A DNA stretch of 64,000 nt. It comes from Calliopsis andreniformis (taxonomy: Eukaryota; Arthropoda; Insecta; Hymenoptera; Andrenidae). Under the pieces are notes generated by a model. That model searched no databases. It was given only the letters and a program-made list of their open reading frames with translations, and was not told the origin of the DNA. The DNA lies in NCBI RefSeq assembly GCF_051401765.1, contig NW_027480495.1, forward strand, positions 2,356,001 through 2,420,000. Reading direction: 5' to 3'. Both the position numbers and the translations under genes were made by a program. Positions 1-13,535 of this stretch are shown piece after piece. The stretch's first letter is position 1; each line of letters starts with the position of its first letter.

Positions 1-1080
1 ATCCTCAATACTCAATCTTCAACCTTCAATCCTCAATTCTCAATCCTCAGTCCTCAATCCTCAATCACAGTTCCTCAATCCCCAATCCTCAACCTTCAAT
101 CCTCAGTCCTCAATCATCAATCATCAATACTCAATGTTCAATCCTCAATACTCAACCTTCAATCCTCAACCCTCAATCCTCAATCCACAATCCTCAATCC
201 TCAATCATCAACATTCAACCTTCAATACTCAACCTTCAATCCTCAATTCCCAATCCTCCATCGTCAATCCTCAATCCTCAATCCTCAGTCATCAATCCTC
301 AATCTTCAATACTCAATCCTCTATCCTCAATCCTCAATCCTCAATCCTCAATCCTCAATCCTCATTCCTCAAACGTCAATCCTCAACCATCAGTCCTGAT
401 CCTCAATTCTCAATTCTCAATCCTCAATCCTCAATCCTCAATCCTCAGATATCAATCCTCAATATTCAATACTCAATCGTCAATCCTCATTCCTCAATTC
501 TCAATCCTCAATCCGCGTTCCTCAAACCTCAACCCTCAACCCTCAGTCCTCATACTCAATTCTCAATTCTCAATCCTCAAACCTCAATCCTCAATCCTCA
601 ATCTTCAATCATCAATACTCAATCTTCAATGCTCGATCCTCAATCCTCAATCCTCAACCTTCAATCCTCAATAATCAATCCTCAATACTCAGTCTTCAAG
701 CCTCAATCCTCAATCCTCAATCCTCTACCCTCAATCCTCAGTCCGCAATCCTCAACATTCAATCCTCAATCTTCAATACTCAATCCTCAATACTCAATCC
801 TCAATCCTCAGTCCTCAATACTCAACCTTCAATCCTCCATACTCAATCTTCAATCCTCAATCCTCAATCATCAATCCTCAATCCTCAATCCTCAGTCATC
901 AATCCTCAATCTTCAATACTCAATCCTCAATCCTCAATCCTCAATCCTCAATCCTCAGGCCTCAATCCACAATCATCAATCCTCAATCTTCAATACACAA
1001 TCCTCAATCCTCAATCCTAAATCCTCAATACTCAATCCTCAACCCTCAGCCCTCATCCTCAATCCTCAATCCTGAATTCT
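1..1080. repeat. Left-end cassette, first copy (offset 4854)
   Basis: This stretch matches 4855-5920 at a constant offset of 4854 for at least the first 700 bases, with scattered substitutions (for example CACAGTTCC near 67 against CACAATTCC). After about 690 the match continues with more differences. It contains no GAATATCC module. A related version recurs near 50.73-51.1 kb, about 46 kb away. Confidence 0.75.
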
Positions 1081-2873
1081 CAATCCTCAATCTTCAATCC
1101 TCAATACTCAGTCTTCAATCCTCAATCCTCAATCCTCAATCCTCAGTCCTCAATCCACAATCATCAATCCTCAATCTTCAATACTCAATCCTCAATCCTC
1201 AATCCTCAATCCTCAATACTCAATCTTCGATCCTCAATCCTCAGTCCTCAATCCTCAACCCTCAGCCCTCAGCCCTCATCCTCAATCCTCAATCCTGAAT
1301 CCTCAATCCTCAATGTTCAATCCTCAATACTCAGTCTTCAATCATCAATCCTTAATACTCAATCCTCAATCCTCAATCCTGAATCATCAATCCACAATCC
1401 TCAATCATCAACCTTCAATCCTCAATACTCAATCTTCAATCCTCAATACTCAATCCTCAATATTCAACACACAACCATCAATCATCAATTCTCAATACTC
1501 AACCATCGATCCTCAATTCTCAATACTCAATAGAATATCCTGAATTCTCATGATTCAATACTCAATCCGCAATATTCAGTAATCAAATCTCGATCCTCAA
1601 ACATCAATTCTCAACACTCAATCCTCAACACTCGGTCCTCTCTCTTCGATCCTCCATCCTCAATCCTCTATCCCCAAGCGTCAATCCTCAATCCTCAATC
1701 CTCAATCCTCAACCCTCAATCCTCAGTCCTCAAACCTCAATTCCGTATCCTCAATCCTGAATGCTCAATCGTCATCCCTCAGTCCGCAACAATCAATTGT
1801 CAATCCTCAATCCTCAATAGAATATCCTCAATTCACAGTTTTCAATACTGAATCCCCAATCTTCAATCTTCAAATCTCAATCCACAGACATCAATTCTCA
1901 ACACTCAACCCTCAACACTGAGTCCTCAGCCTTCAATCCTCAATCCTCAGTCCTCAATCTTCAATCCTCCATACTCAATCTTCAATCCTCAATCCTCAAT
2001 CATCAATCCTCAGTCCTCAATCCTCAGTCATCAATCCTCAATCTTCAATACTCAATCCTCAATCATCAATCCTCAATCCTCAATACTCAATCCTCATTCC
2101 TCAATCCTCAATCCTCAATCCTCAACCCACAGTCCTCTTCCTCAGTTCTCAATTCTTAAGCCTCAATCCTCAATCCTCAATCTTCAATCCTCAATAATCA
2201 ATCCTCAATCTTCAGTCCTCAATACTGAATCCTCAATCCTCGATAGTCAATCTCCAATCCTCAATCCTCAATCCTCAATCCTTAATCCACAATCTTCAAT
2301 CCTCAATCCTCAATCCTCAATCATCAATACTCAATCCTCAATCCTCAACACTCAACCATCAATCCTCAATTCTCAATACTCAATAGAATATCCTGAATTA
2401 TCAGTATTCAATACTTAAACCTCACTCCTCAACCCTCAACCCTCATTCTCCATCCTCCATCCTCAATCCTCAAACCTCAATCTTCAATCCTCAATACTCA
2501 ATCTTCGATCTTCATTCCTAAACCCTCAATCCTCAATCCTCAATCCTCAGTCATGAATACTCAATCTTCAATTCTCAATCCTCAATCCTCAATCCTCAAT
2601 CCTCAACCCTCAATCCTCAATCCTCAATCTTCAATCATCAATACTCAATCTTCAATGCTCAATCATCAATCCTCAATCCTCAATATTCAATACACAACCC
2701 TCAAACATCAATCCTCAATACTCAATCATCAATCCTCAATTCTCAATACTCAATAGAATATCCTGAATTCTCTGTTTTCAATACTCAATCCACAATCTTC
2801 AGTCTTCAAGTCTCCATCCACAGACATCAATTCTCATCACTCAACCCTCAACACTCAGTCCTCAATCTTCAAT
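1030..2873. repeat. 1.84-kb higher-order cassette, copy 1
   Basis: The order of modules is D (1533), C-prime (1820), A (2386), B (2756). The same order starts again at 2874 with offset 1844, as shown by D 1533 to 3377 and C-prime 1820 to 3664. The A anchor here is unusual: it reads GAATATCCTGAATTA and lacks the usual EcoRI-type GAATTC. The right edge lies just after the end of the B module. Confidence 0.75.
1710..1926. repeat. Subfamily C-prime diverged module (also at 3554-3770)
   Basis: This is an in-register module of 31 heptamers with anchor 1820; its twin has anchor 3664. It shares the C-type features CAACAAT-CAATTGT upstream of the anchor and CAGTTTT downstream. Like B, it has CAGACAT and CAATTCT where C has CAAACAT and CAATTCG, so it is intermediate between B and C. 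It keeps CAGTCCT at the place where later C modules have the 6-mer CGTCCT, which suggests the older state. Confidence 0.75.
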
Positions 2874-4240
2874 CCTCAATCCTCAACCCTCAGCCCTCAT
2901 CCTCAATCCTCAATCCTGAATGCCCAATCCTCAATCTTCAATCCTCAATACCCAGTCTTCAATCCTCAATCCTCAATCCTCAATCCTCAGTCCTCAATCC
3001 ACAATCATCAATCCTCAATCTTCAATACTCAATCCTCAATCCTCAATCCTCAATCCTCAATACTCAATCTTCAATCCTCAATCCTCAGTCCTCAATCCTC
3101 AACCCTCAGCCCTCAGCCCTCATCCTCAATCCTCAATCCTGAATCCTCAATCCTCAATGTTCAATCCTCAATACTCAGACTTCAATCATCAATCCTCAAT
3201 ACTCAATCCTCAATCCTCAATCCTGAATCATTAATCCACAATCCTCAATCATCAACCTTCAATCCTCAATACCCAATCTTCAATCCTCAATACTCAATCC
3301 TCAATATTCAACACACAACCATCAACCATCAATTCTCAATACTCAACCATCAATCCTCAATTCTCAATACTCAATAGAATATCCTGAATTCTCATGATTC
3401 AATACTCAATCCGCAATATTCAATAATCAAATCTCGATCCTCAAACATCAATTCTCAACACTCAATCCTCAACACTCGGTCCTCTCTCTTCGATCCTCCA
3501 TCCTCAATCCTCTATCCCCAAGCGTCAATCCTCAATCCTCAATCCTCAATCCTCAACCCTCAATCCTCAGTCCTCAAACCTCAATTCCGTATCCTCAATC
3601 CTGAATGCTCAATCTTCATCCCTCAGTCCGCAACAATCAATTGTCAATCCTCAATCTTCAATAGAATATCCTCAATTCACAGTTTTCGATACTGAATCCC
3701 CAATCTTCAATCTTCAAATCTCAATCCACAGACATCAATTCTCACCAGTCAACCCTCAACACTGAGTCCTCAATCTTCAATCCTCAATCCTCAGTCCTCA
3801 ATCTTCAATCCTCCATACTCAATCTTCAATCCTCAATCCTCAATCATTAATCCACAGTCCTCAATCCTCAGTCATCAATCCTCAATCTTCAATACTCAAT
3901 CCTCAATCATCAATCCTCAATCCTCAATACTCAATCCTCATTCGTCAATCCTCAATCCTCAATCCTCAACCCTCAGTCCTCTTCCTCAGTTCTCAATTCT
4001 TAAGCCTCAATCCTCAATCCTCAATCTTCAATCCTCAATAATCAATCCTCAATCTTCAGTCCTCAATACTGAATCCTCAATCATCAATACTCAATCCTCA
4101 ATCCTCAATCCTCAATACTCAACCATCAATCCTCAATTCTCAATACTCAATAGAATATCCTGAATTCTCAGGATTCAATACTCAAACCTCAACCCTCAGC
4201 CCTCAGCCCTCATCCTCCATTCTCAATCCTCTATCCTCAA
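2874..4240. repeat. 1.84-kb higher-order cassette, copy 2 (partial)
   Basis: This is the second copy of the preceding cassette. It carries D at 3377, C-prime at 3664 and A at 4153. The A spacing is 77 bases (11 heptamers) shorter than in copy 1, and no B module follows. From about 4241 to 4854 only plain and mildly variant heptamers are seen. Confidence 0.7.
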
Positions 4241-4854
4241 TCCTCAATCTTCAATCCTCAATACTCAATCCTCAATTCTCAATCCTCAATCCTCAGTCCT
4301 CAGTCCTCAAACCTCAGTCCTCAAACTTCAGCCATCATCCTCAATCGTCAATCCTCGTTCCTCAATCCTCAATCCTCAATCCTCAATCCTCAATAGACAA
4401 TCTCCAATCCTAGATCCTCAATCCCCAATCCTCAATCCTTAATCCTCAATCTTCAATCCTCAATCCTCAATACTCAGTCCTCAATACTCAATCCTCAATC
4501 CACAATCCTCAATCCCCAATCCTCAATCTTCAATCCTCACTCCTCAATCCTCAAGCCTCAATCCTCAATCCTCAATCTTCAATCCTGAATACTCAATCTT
4601 CAATCCTCAAGCCTCAATCCTCAATCCTCAATCCTCAATCGTCAGTCTTCAATCCTCAATACCCAACCTTCAATCCTCAATCCTCAATCCTCAATCCTCA
4701 ATCCTCATTCTTCAATCCTCAATACCCAAACCTCAATCTTCAATCCTCAATCCCCAATACTCAATCCTTAATCCTCAATCTTCAATCCTCAATCCCCAGT
4801 CCACAATCTTCAATCCTCAATGCTCAATCCTCCATCCTCAATCCTCAATCTTCA

Positions 4855-5920
4855 ATCCTCAATACTCAATCTTCAACCTTCAATCCTCAATTCTCAATCC
4901 TCAGTCCTCAATCCTCAATCACAATTCCTCAATCCCCAATCCTCAATCTTCAATCCTCAGTCCTCAATCATCAATCATCAATACTCAATGTTCAATCCTC
5001 AATACTCAACCTTCAATCCTCAACCCTCAATCCTCAATCCACAATCCTCAATCCTCAATCATCAACATTCAACCTTCAATACTCAACCTTCAATCCTCAA
5101 TTCCCAATCCTCCATCGTCAATCCTCAATCCTCAATCCTCAGTCATCAATCCTCAATCTTCAATACTCAATCCTCAATCCTCAATCCTCAATCCTCAATC
5201 CTCAATCCTCAATCCTCATTCCTCAAACGTCAATCCTCAACCCTCAGTCCTGATCCTCAATTCTCAATTCTCAATCTTCAATCCTCAATCCTCAATCCTC
5301 AGATATCAATCCTCAATCTTCAATACTCAATCGTCAATCCTCATTCCTCAATTCTCATTCCTCAATCCGCGTTCCTCAAACCTCAACCCTCAACCCTCAG
5401 TCCTCATACTCAATTCTCAATTCTCAATCCTCAAACCTCAATCCTCAATCCTCAATCTTCAATCATCAATACTCAGTCTTCAATGCTCGATCCTCAATCC
5501 TCAATCCTCAATCTTCAATCCTCAATAATCAATCCTCAATACTCAGTCTTCAATCCTCAATCCTCAATCCTCAGTCCTCAATCCTCAGTCCGCAATCCTC
5601 AATCATCAATCCTCAATCTTCAATACTAAATCCTCAATCCTCAATCCTCAATCCTCAATACTAAACCTTCAATCCTCCATACCCAATCTTCAATCCTCAA
5701 TCCTCAATCATCAATCCTCAATCCTCAATCCTCAGTCATCAATCCTCGATCTTCAATACTCAATCCTCAATCCACAATCCTCAATCCTCAATCCTCAGTC
5801 CTCAATCCAAAATCATCAACCCTCAATCTTCAATACTCAATCCTCAATCCTCAATCCTCAATCCTCAGTACTCGATCTTCAATCCTCAATCCTCAATCCT
5901 CAATCCTCAACCCTCATCCC
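4855..5920. repeat. Left-end cassette, second copy
   Basis: Counterpart of positions 1-1080. Its part at about 5461-5694 is also found, with no difference that I could see, at 18111-18344, in an otherwise unrelated cassette. No module anchor lies inside it. Confidence 0.75.
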
Positions 5921-7791
5921 TCATCCTCAATCCTCAATACTGAATCCTCTATCCTCAATCTTCAATCCTCAATACTCAGTCTTCAATCCTCAATCCTCTA
6001 TCCTCAATCCTCAGTCCTCAATCCACAATCATCAATCCTCAATCTTCAATACCCAATCCTCAATCCTCAATCCTCAATCCTCAACTCTCAATCCTCAATC
6101 CTCAGTCCTCAGTCCTCAAACTTCAGTCCTCAAACCCCAGCCATCATCCTCAATCGTCAATCCTCGTTCCTCAATCCTCAATCCTCAATCTTCAATCCTT
6201 CATACTCAATCTTCAATCCTCAATCCTCAATCATCAATCCTCAATCCTCAATCCTCAGTCATCAATCCTCAATCATCAATACTCAATCCTCAATCATCAA
6301 TCCTCAATCCTCAATCCTTAATCCTCATTCCTCAAACCTCAATCCTCAACCCTCAGTCCTCATCCTCAATTCTCAATTCTTAATCCTCAATACTCAATCT
6401 TCAATCCTCAATAATCAATCATCAATACTCAATCTTCAATCCCCAATCCTCAATCCTCAATCCTCAGTCCGCAATCCTCAATCATCAATCCTCAATCTTC
6501 AATACTCAATCCTCAATCCTCAATCCTCAATCCTCAATACTCAACATTCAATCCTCCATACTCAATCTTCAATCCTCAATCCTCAATCATCAATCCTCAA
6601 TCCTCAATCCTCAGTCATCAATCCTCAATCTTCAATACTCAAACCTCAATGCTCAATCCTCAATCCTCAATCCTCAGTCCTCAATCCCCAATCATCAATC
6701 CTCAATCTTCAATACTCAATCCTCAATCCTCAATCCTCAATCCTCAATACTCAATCTTCAATCCTCAATCCTCAATCCTCAATCCTCAACCCTCAGCCCT
6801 CATCCTCAATCCTCAATTCTGAATCCTCAATCCTCAATCTTCAATCCTCAATACTCAGTCTTCAATCCTCAACCCTCAATTCTCAATCCTCAGTCCTCAA
6901 TCCACAATCATCAATCCTCAATACTCAATCTTCAATCCTCAATCCTCAATCCTCAATACTCAATCTTCAATCCTCAATCCTCAATCCCCAATCCTCAATC
7001 CTCAACCCTCAGCCCTCATCCTCAATCCTCAATCCTGAATCCTCAATCCTCAATGTTCAATCCTCAATACTCAGCCTTCAATCATCAATCCTCAATACTC
7101 AATCCTCAATCCTCAATCCTGAATCATCTATCCACAATCCTCAATCATCAACCTTCAATCCTCAATACTCAACCTTCAATCCTCAATATTCAACACACAA
7201 CCATCAACCATCAATTCTCAATACTCAACCATGAATCCTCAATTCTCAATATTCAATAGAATATCCTGAATTCTCATGATTCAATACTCAATCCGCAATA
7301 TTCAATAATCAAATCTCGATCCTCAAACATCAATTCTCAACACTCAATCCTCAACACTCGGTCCTCTCTCTTCAATCCTCCATCCTCAATCCTCTATCCC
7401 CAAGCGTCAATCCTCAATCCTCAATCCTCAATCCTCAATCGTCAATCCTCAATACCCAATCGTCAATCTTCAATCCTCAATCCCCAATACTCAATCCTCA
7501 ATCCTCAATACTCAATCCTCAATCCTCAATCCTCAATCATCAATCCACAATCTTCAATACTCAATCCTCAATCCTCAATCCTCAATCCTCAATCCTCAAT
7601 CATCAATCCTCCATCTTCAATACTCAACCCTCAATCCTCAATCCTCAATCCTCAATACTCAACCATCAATCCTCAATTCTCAATACTCAATAGAATATCC
7701 TGAATTCTCAGGATTCAATACTGAAACCTCAATCCTCAGCCCTCAGCCCTCATCCTCCATTCTCAATCCTCAATCCTCAATCCTCAGTCCT
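5803..7791. repeat. D-A cassette, copy 1 (period about 1.97-1.99 kb)
   Basis: Contains D at 7259 and A at 7693. The next copy starts at 7792. The offset is 1989 at the left edge and 1968 at the D anchor, a difference of three heptamers. The spacing from D to A is 434 bases, repeated exactly in the next two cassettes. Confidence 0.75.
7184..7407. repeat. Subfamily D diverged module, representative
   Basis: The module is 32 consecutive 7-mers, anchor at 7259. Diagnostic units after the core are CATGATT, CAATCCG, CAATATT, CAATAAT, then CGGTCCT, CTCTCTT and CAAGCGT. The other D anchors are 1533, 3377, 9227 and 10644. All five lie in the first 11 kb. Upstream units (CAACACA, CAACCAT) align unit by unit with those of subfamily B, so D and B share an ancestor. 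Confidence 0.85.
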
Positions 7792-9759
7792 CAATCCACA
7801 ATCATCAACCCTCAATCTTCAATACTCAATCCTCAATCCTCAATCCTCAATCCTCAGTACTCGATCTTCAATCCTCAATCCTCAATCCTCAATCCTCAAC
7901 CCTCATCCCTCATCCTCAATCCTCAATACTGAATCCTCTATCCTCAATCTTCAATCCTCAATACTCAGTCTTCAATCCTCAATCCTCTATCCTCAATCCT
8001 CAGTCCTCAATCCACAATCATCAATCCTCAATCTTCAATACCCAATCCTCAATCCTCAATCCTCAGTCCTCAACTCTCAATCCTCAATCCTCAGTCCTCA
8101 GTCCTCAAACCTCAGTCCTCAAACCCCAGCCATCATCCTCAATCGTCAATCCTCGTTCCTCAATCCTCAATCCTCAATCTTCAATCCTTCATACTCAATC
8201 TTCAATCCTCAATCCTCAATCCTCAGTCATCAATCCTCAATCATCAATACTCAATCCTCAATCATCAATCCTCAATCCTCAATCCTCAATCCTCATTCCT
8301 CAAACCTCAATCCTCAACCCTCAGTCCTCATCCTCAATTCTGAATTCTTAATCCTCAATACTCAATCTTCAATCCTCAATAATCAATCATCAATACTCAA
8401 TCTTCAATCCTCAATCCTCAACCCTCAATCCTCAGTCCGCAATCCTCAATCATCAATCCTCAATCTTCAATACTCAATCCTCAATCCTCAATCCTCAATC
8501 CTCAATACTCAACATTCAATCCTCCATACTCAATCTTCAATACTCAATCCTCAATCATCAATCCTCAATCCTCAATCCTCAGTCATCAATCCTCAATCTT
8601 CAATACTCAAACCTCAATACTCAATCCTCAATCCTCAATCCTCAGTCCTCAATCCCCAATCATCAATCCTCAATCTTAAATACTCAATCCTCAATCCTCA
8701 ATCCTCAATCCTCAATACTCAATCTTCAATCCTCAATCCTCAATCCTCAATCCTCAACCCTCAGCCCACATCCTCAATCCTCAATTCTGAATCCTCAATC
8801 CTCAATCTTCAATCCTCAATACTCAGTCTTCAATCCTCAACCCTCAATCCTCAATCCTCAGTCCTCAATCCACAATCATCAATCCTCAATACTCAATCTT
8901 CAATCCTCAATCCTCAATCCTCAATACTCAATCTTCAATCCTCAATCCTCAATCCCCAATCCTCAATCCTCAACCCTCAGCCCTCATCCTCAATCCTCAA
9001 TCCTGAATCCTCAATCCTCAATGTTCAATCCTCAATACTCAGTCTTCAATTATCAATCCTCAATACTCAATCCTCAATCCTCAATCCTGAATCATCTATC
9101 CACAATCCTCAATCATCAACCTTCAATCCTCAATACTCAATCTTCAATCCTCAATATTCAACACACAACCATCAACCATCAATTCTCAATACTCAACCAT
9201 CAATCCTCAATTCTCAATATTCAATAGAATATCCTGAATTCTCATGATTCAATACTCAATCCGCAATATTCAATAATCAAATCTCGATCCTCAAACATCA
9301 ATTCTCAACACTCAATCCTCAACACTCGGTCCTCTCTCTTCAATCCTCCATCCTCAATCCTCTATCCCCAAGCGTCAATCCTCAATCCTCAATCCTCAAT
9401 CCTCAATCGTCAATCCTCAATACCCAATCGTCAATCTTCAATCCTCAATCCCCAATACTCAATCCTCAATCCTCAATACTCAATCCTCAATCCTCAATCC
9501 TCAATCATCAATCCACAATCTTCAATACTCAATCCTCAATCCTCAATCCTCAATCCTCAATCCTCAATCATCAATCCTCCATCTTCAATACTCAATCCTC
9601 AATCCTCAATCCTCAATCCTCAATACTCAACCATCAATCCTCAATTCTCAATACTCAATAGAATACCCTGAATTCTCAGGATTCAATACTCAAACCTCAA
9701 TCCTCAGCCCTCAGCCCTCATCCTCCATTCTCAATCCTCAATCCTCAATCCTCAATCTT
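7792..9759. repeat. D-A cassette, copy 2
   Basis: Contains D at 9227 and A at 9661 (spacing 434). The A anchor here reads GAATACCC, a single-base variant of the core. The junction with copy 1 is about 100 bases downstream of the A anchor at 7693. Confidence 0.75.
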
Positions 9760-10154
9760 CAATCCTCAATACTCAATCTTCAATCCTCAATCCTCAATCC
9801 TCAATCCTCATACTTCAGTCCTCAATACCCAATCCTCAATCTTCAACCCTCAATCATCAATCCTCAATTCTCAATCCTCAATCCTCAGTCCTCAGTCGTC
9901 AAACCTCGGTCCTCAAACTTCAGCCATCATCCTCAATCGTCAATCCTCGTTCCTCAATCCTGAATCCTCAATCCTCAAACCTCAATAGTCAATCTCCAAT
10001 CCTAGATCCTCAATCCCCAATCCACAATCCTTAATCCTCAATCTTCAATCCTCAATCCTCAATGCTCAATCCTCATTACTGAATCCTCTATCCTCAATCT
10101 TCAATCCTGAACATTCAATCCTCCATACTCAATCTTCAATCCTCAATCCTCAAT

Positions 10155-11571
10155 CATCAACCCTCAGCCCTCATCCTCAATCCTCAATTCTGAATCCTCA
10201 ATCCTCAATCTTCAATCCTCAATACTCAGTCTTCAATCCTCAACCCTCAATCCTCAATCCTCAGTCCTCAATCCACAATCATCAATCCTCAATACTCAAT
10301 CTTCAATCCTCAATCCTCAATCCTCAATACTCAATCTTCAATCCTCAATCCTCAATCCCCAATCCTCAATCCTCAACCCTCAGCCCTCATCCTCAATCCT
10401 CAATCCTGAATCCTCAATACTCAATGTTCAATCCTCAATACTCAGTCTTCAATCATCAATCCTCAATACTCAATCCTCAATCCTCAATCCTGAATCATCT
10501 ATCCACAATCCTCAATCATCAACCTTCAATCCTCAATACTCAATCTTCAATCCTCAATACTCAATCCTCAATATTCAACACACAACCATCAACCATCAAT
10601 TCTCAATACTCAAACATCAAACCTCAATTCTCAATATTCAATAGAATATCCTGAATTCTCATGATTCAATACTCAATCCGCAATATTCAATAATCAAATC
10701 TCGATCCTCAAACATCAATTCTCAACACTCAATCCTCAACACTCGGTCCTCTCTCTTCAATCCTCCATCCTCAATCCTCTATCCCCAAGCGTCAATCCTC
10801 AATCCTCAATCCTCAATCCTCAATCGTCAATCCTCAATACCCAATCGTCAATCTTCAATCCTCAATCCCCAATACTCAATCCTCAATCCTCAATACTCAA
10901 TCCTCAATCCTCAATCCTCAATCATCAATCCACAATCTTCAATACTCAATCCTCAATCCTCAATCCTCAATCCTCAATCCTCAATCATCAATCCTCCATC
11001 TTCAATACTCAATCCTCAATCCTCAATCCTCAATCCTCAATACTCAACCATCAATCCTCAATTCTCAATACTCAATAGAATATCCTCAATTCTCAGGATT
11101 CAATACTCAAACCTCAATCCTCAGCCCTCAGCCCTCATCCTCCATTCTCAATCCTCAATCCTCAATCCTCAATCTTCAATCCTCAATACTCAATCTTCAA
11201 TCCTCAATCCTCAATCCTCAATCCTCATACTTCAGTCCTCAATACCCAATCCTCAATCTTCAACCCTCAATCCTCAATCCTCAATTCTCAATCCTCAATC
11301 CTCAGTCCTCAGTCCTCAAACCTCGGTCCTCAAACTTCAGCCATCATCCTCAATCGTCAATCCTCGTTCCTCAATCCTGAATCCACAATCCTCAAACCTC
11401 AATAGTCAATCTCCAATCCTAGATCCTCAATCCCCAATCCTCAATCCTTAATCCTCAATCTTCAATCCTCAATCCTCAATACTCAATCCTCAATACTGAA
11501 TCCTCTATCCTCAATCTTCAATCCTCAATACTCAGTCTTCAATCCTCAATCCTCAATCCTCAATCCTCAAT
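10155..11571. repeat. D-A cassette, copy 3 (shorter period, about 1.40-1.42 kb)
   Basis: This repeats positions 8752-10154 at an offset of 1403, changing to 1417 (two heptamers more) before the D anchor. It contains D at 10644 and A at 11078, again 434 bases apart. The A anchor has lost the G of GAATTC (it reads TCAATTC). This junction is not close to a module. Confidence 0.7.
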
Positions 11572-12655
11572 CCTCAATTCTCAATCCTCAATCCTCAAAA
11601 CTCAGCCCTCATCCTCAATCCTCAATCCTGAATCCTCAATCGTCAATCTTCAATCCTCAATACTCAGTCTTCAATCCTCAATCCTCTATCCTCAATCCTC
11701 AGTCCTCAATCCACAATCATCAATCCTCAATCTTCAATACTCAATCCTCAATCCTCAATCCTCGACCCTCAATCCTCAATCCTCAGTCCTCAGTCCTCAA
11801 ACTTCAGTCCTCAAACCTCAGCCATCATCCTCAATCGTCAATCCTCGATCCTCAATCCTCAATCCTCAATCTTCAATCATCCATACTCAATCTTCAATCC
11901 TCAATCCTCAATCATCAATCCTCAATCCTCAATCCTCAGTCATCAATCCTCAACCTTCAATACTCAATCCTCAATCATCAATCCTCAATCCTCAATTCTC
12001 AATCCTCATTCCTCAAACCTCAATCCTCAACCCTCAGTCCTCATCCTCAATTCTCAATTCTAAATCATCAACCCTCAATCCTCAATCTTCAATCCTCAAT
12101 AATCAATCATCAATACTCAGTCTTCAATCCTCAATCCTCAATCCTCAATCCTCAGTCCGCAATCCTCAAGCATCAATCCTCAATCTTTAATACTCAATCC
12201 TCAATCCTCAATCCTCAATCCTCAATACTCAACCTTCAATCCTCCATACTCAATCTTCAATCCTCAATCCTCAATCATCAATCCTCAATCCTCAATCCTC
12301 AGTCATCAATCCTCAATCTTCAATACTCAATCCTCAATCCTCAATCCTCAATCCTCAATCCTCAGTCCTCAATCCACTATCATCAATCCTCAATCTTCAA
12401 TACTCAATCCTCAATCCTCAATCCTCAATCCTCAATACTCAATCTTCAATCCTCAATCCTCAATCCTCAATCCTCAACCCTCAGCCCTCATCCTCAATCC
12501 TCAAATCTGAATCCTCAATCCTCAATCTTCAATCCTCAATACTCAGCTTTGAATCCTCAACCCTCAATCCTCAAGCCTCAGTCCTCAATCCACAATCATC
12601 AATCCTCAATCCTCAGTCATCAGTCCTCAATCCTCAATCCTCAAACCTCAATCCT
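11572..12655. repeat. Heptamer stretch without a module
   Basis: Only consensus and variant heptamers are seen here, in orders resembling the 5.9-6.8 kb region. It separates the left domain, which holds all D modules, from the right domain, where C modules dominate. No gene or other element is visible. Confidence 0.7.
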
Positions 12656-12871
12656 CAACCGTCAGTCCTCGTCCTCAAACCTCAATCCCGAATCCTCAAT
12701 CCTGAATCGTCAATCTTCAGCCCTCAGTCCTCAACAATCAATTGTCAATCCTCAGTCCTCATTAGAATATCCTCAATTCACAGTTTTCAGTACTCAATTC
12801 CCAATCTTCAATCTTCAAATCTCAGTCTACAAACATCAATTCGCATCACTCAACACTCAACACTCAGTCCT
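12656..12871. repeat. Subfamily C diverged module, representative
   Basis: The module is 31 units, anchor at 12765. All units are 7-mers except one 6-mer, CGTCCT, at 12670-12675. Diagnostic units are CCCGAAT, the small inverted repeat ACAAT-CA-ATTGT, CATTAGA, CAGTTTT, CAGTCTA, CAAACAT and CAATTCG. Other C anchors are 14595, 15641, 17359, 19400, 21217, 23510, 24556, 26274, 28315, 30132, 32425, 35042, 36969, 39586, 41513, 43309, 47851, 50399, 52361, 53988, 55551, 56327, 58123 and 62481. Copies at 43309 and 58123 read GAATATTC. The copy at 50399 has CCTGAATTC like A and B. In 14595, 23510, 32425 and 36969 the module is cut short after the second CAATCTT and continues into plain heptamers. Confidence 0.85.
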
Positions 12872-13101
12872 CAATCTTCAGTCCTCAATCCTCAATCCTC
12901 AATCTTCAATCCTCAATACTCAATCTTCAATCTTCAATCCTCAATTCTCAATCCTCAGTCCTCATCCTCAATTCTCAATTCTTAATCCTCAATCCTCAAT
13001 TCTCAATCCCCAAACCTCAATCCTCAATCCTCAATCTTCAATCATCAATACTCAATCTTCAATGCTCAATCCTCAATCCTCAATCCTCAATCCTCAATCC
13101 T

Positions 13102-13283
13102 CAATATGCAATACACAACCCTCAAACATCAATCCTCAATACTCAATCATGAATCCTCAATTCTCAATACTCAATAGAATATCCTGAATTCTCTGTTTTC
13201 AATACTCAATCCTCAATCTTCAATCTTCAAGTCTCCATCCACAGACATCAATTCTCATCACTCAACCCTCGACACTCAGTCCT
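13102..13283. repeat. Subfamily B diverged module, representative
   Basis: The module is 26 consecutive 7-mers, anchor at 13177. Diagnostic units after the core are CTGTTTT, CAAGTCT, CCATCCA, CAGACAT and CATCACT. Other B anchors are 2756, 22106, 31021, 45092, 46433, 59710 and 61050; the last four have CTGCTTT in place of CTGTTTT. The units CAATACA, CAACCCT and CAAACAT precede the core in most copies; the anchors at 22106 and 31021 lack them. Confidence 0.85.
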
Positions 13284-13535
13284 CAATCTTCAATCCTCAA
13301 TCCTCAATCCTCAATCCTCAATCGTCAATCCTCAATACCCAAACGTCAATCTTCAATCCTCAATCCCCAATACTCAATCCTCAATCCTCAATACTCAATC
13401 CTCAATCCTCAATCCTCAATCATCAATCCACAATCTTCAATACTCAATCCTCAATCCTCAATCCTCAATCCTCAATCCTCAATCATCAATCCTCCATCTT
13501 CAATACTCAATCCTCAATCCTCAATCCTCAATCCT

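Noticed and set aside
134..1075. 313-codon open frame near the left end
   Set aside because: Same explanation: stops are absent from all + frames of the consensus, so length carries no coding evidence here.
12732..12745. ACAAT-CA-ATTGT as an operator or protein-binding dyad
   Set aside because: The stem is 5 bp, it forms by two adjacent variant heptamers, and there is no gene nearby to regulate.
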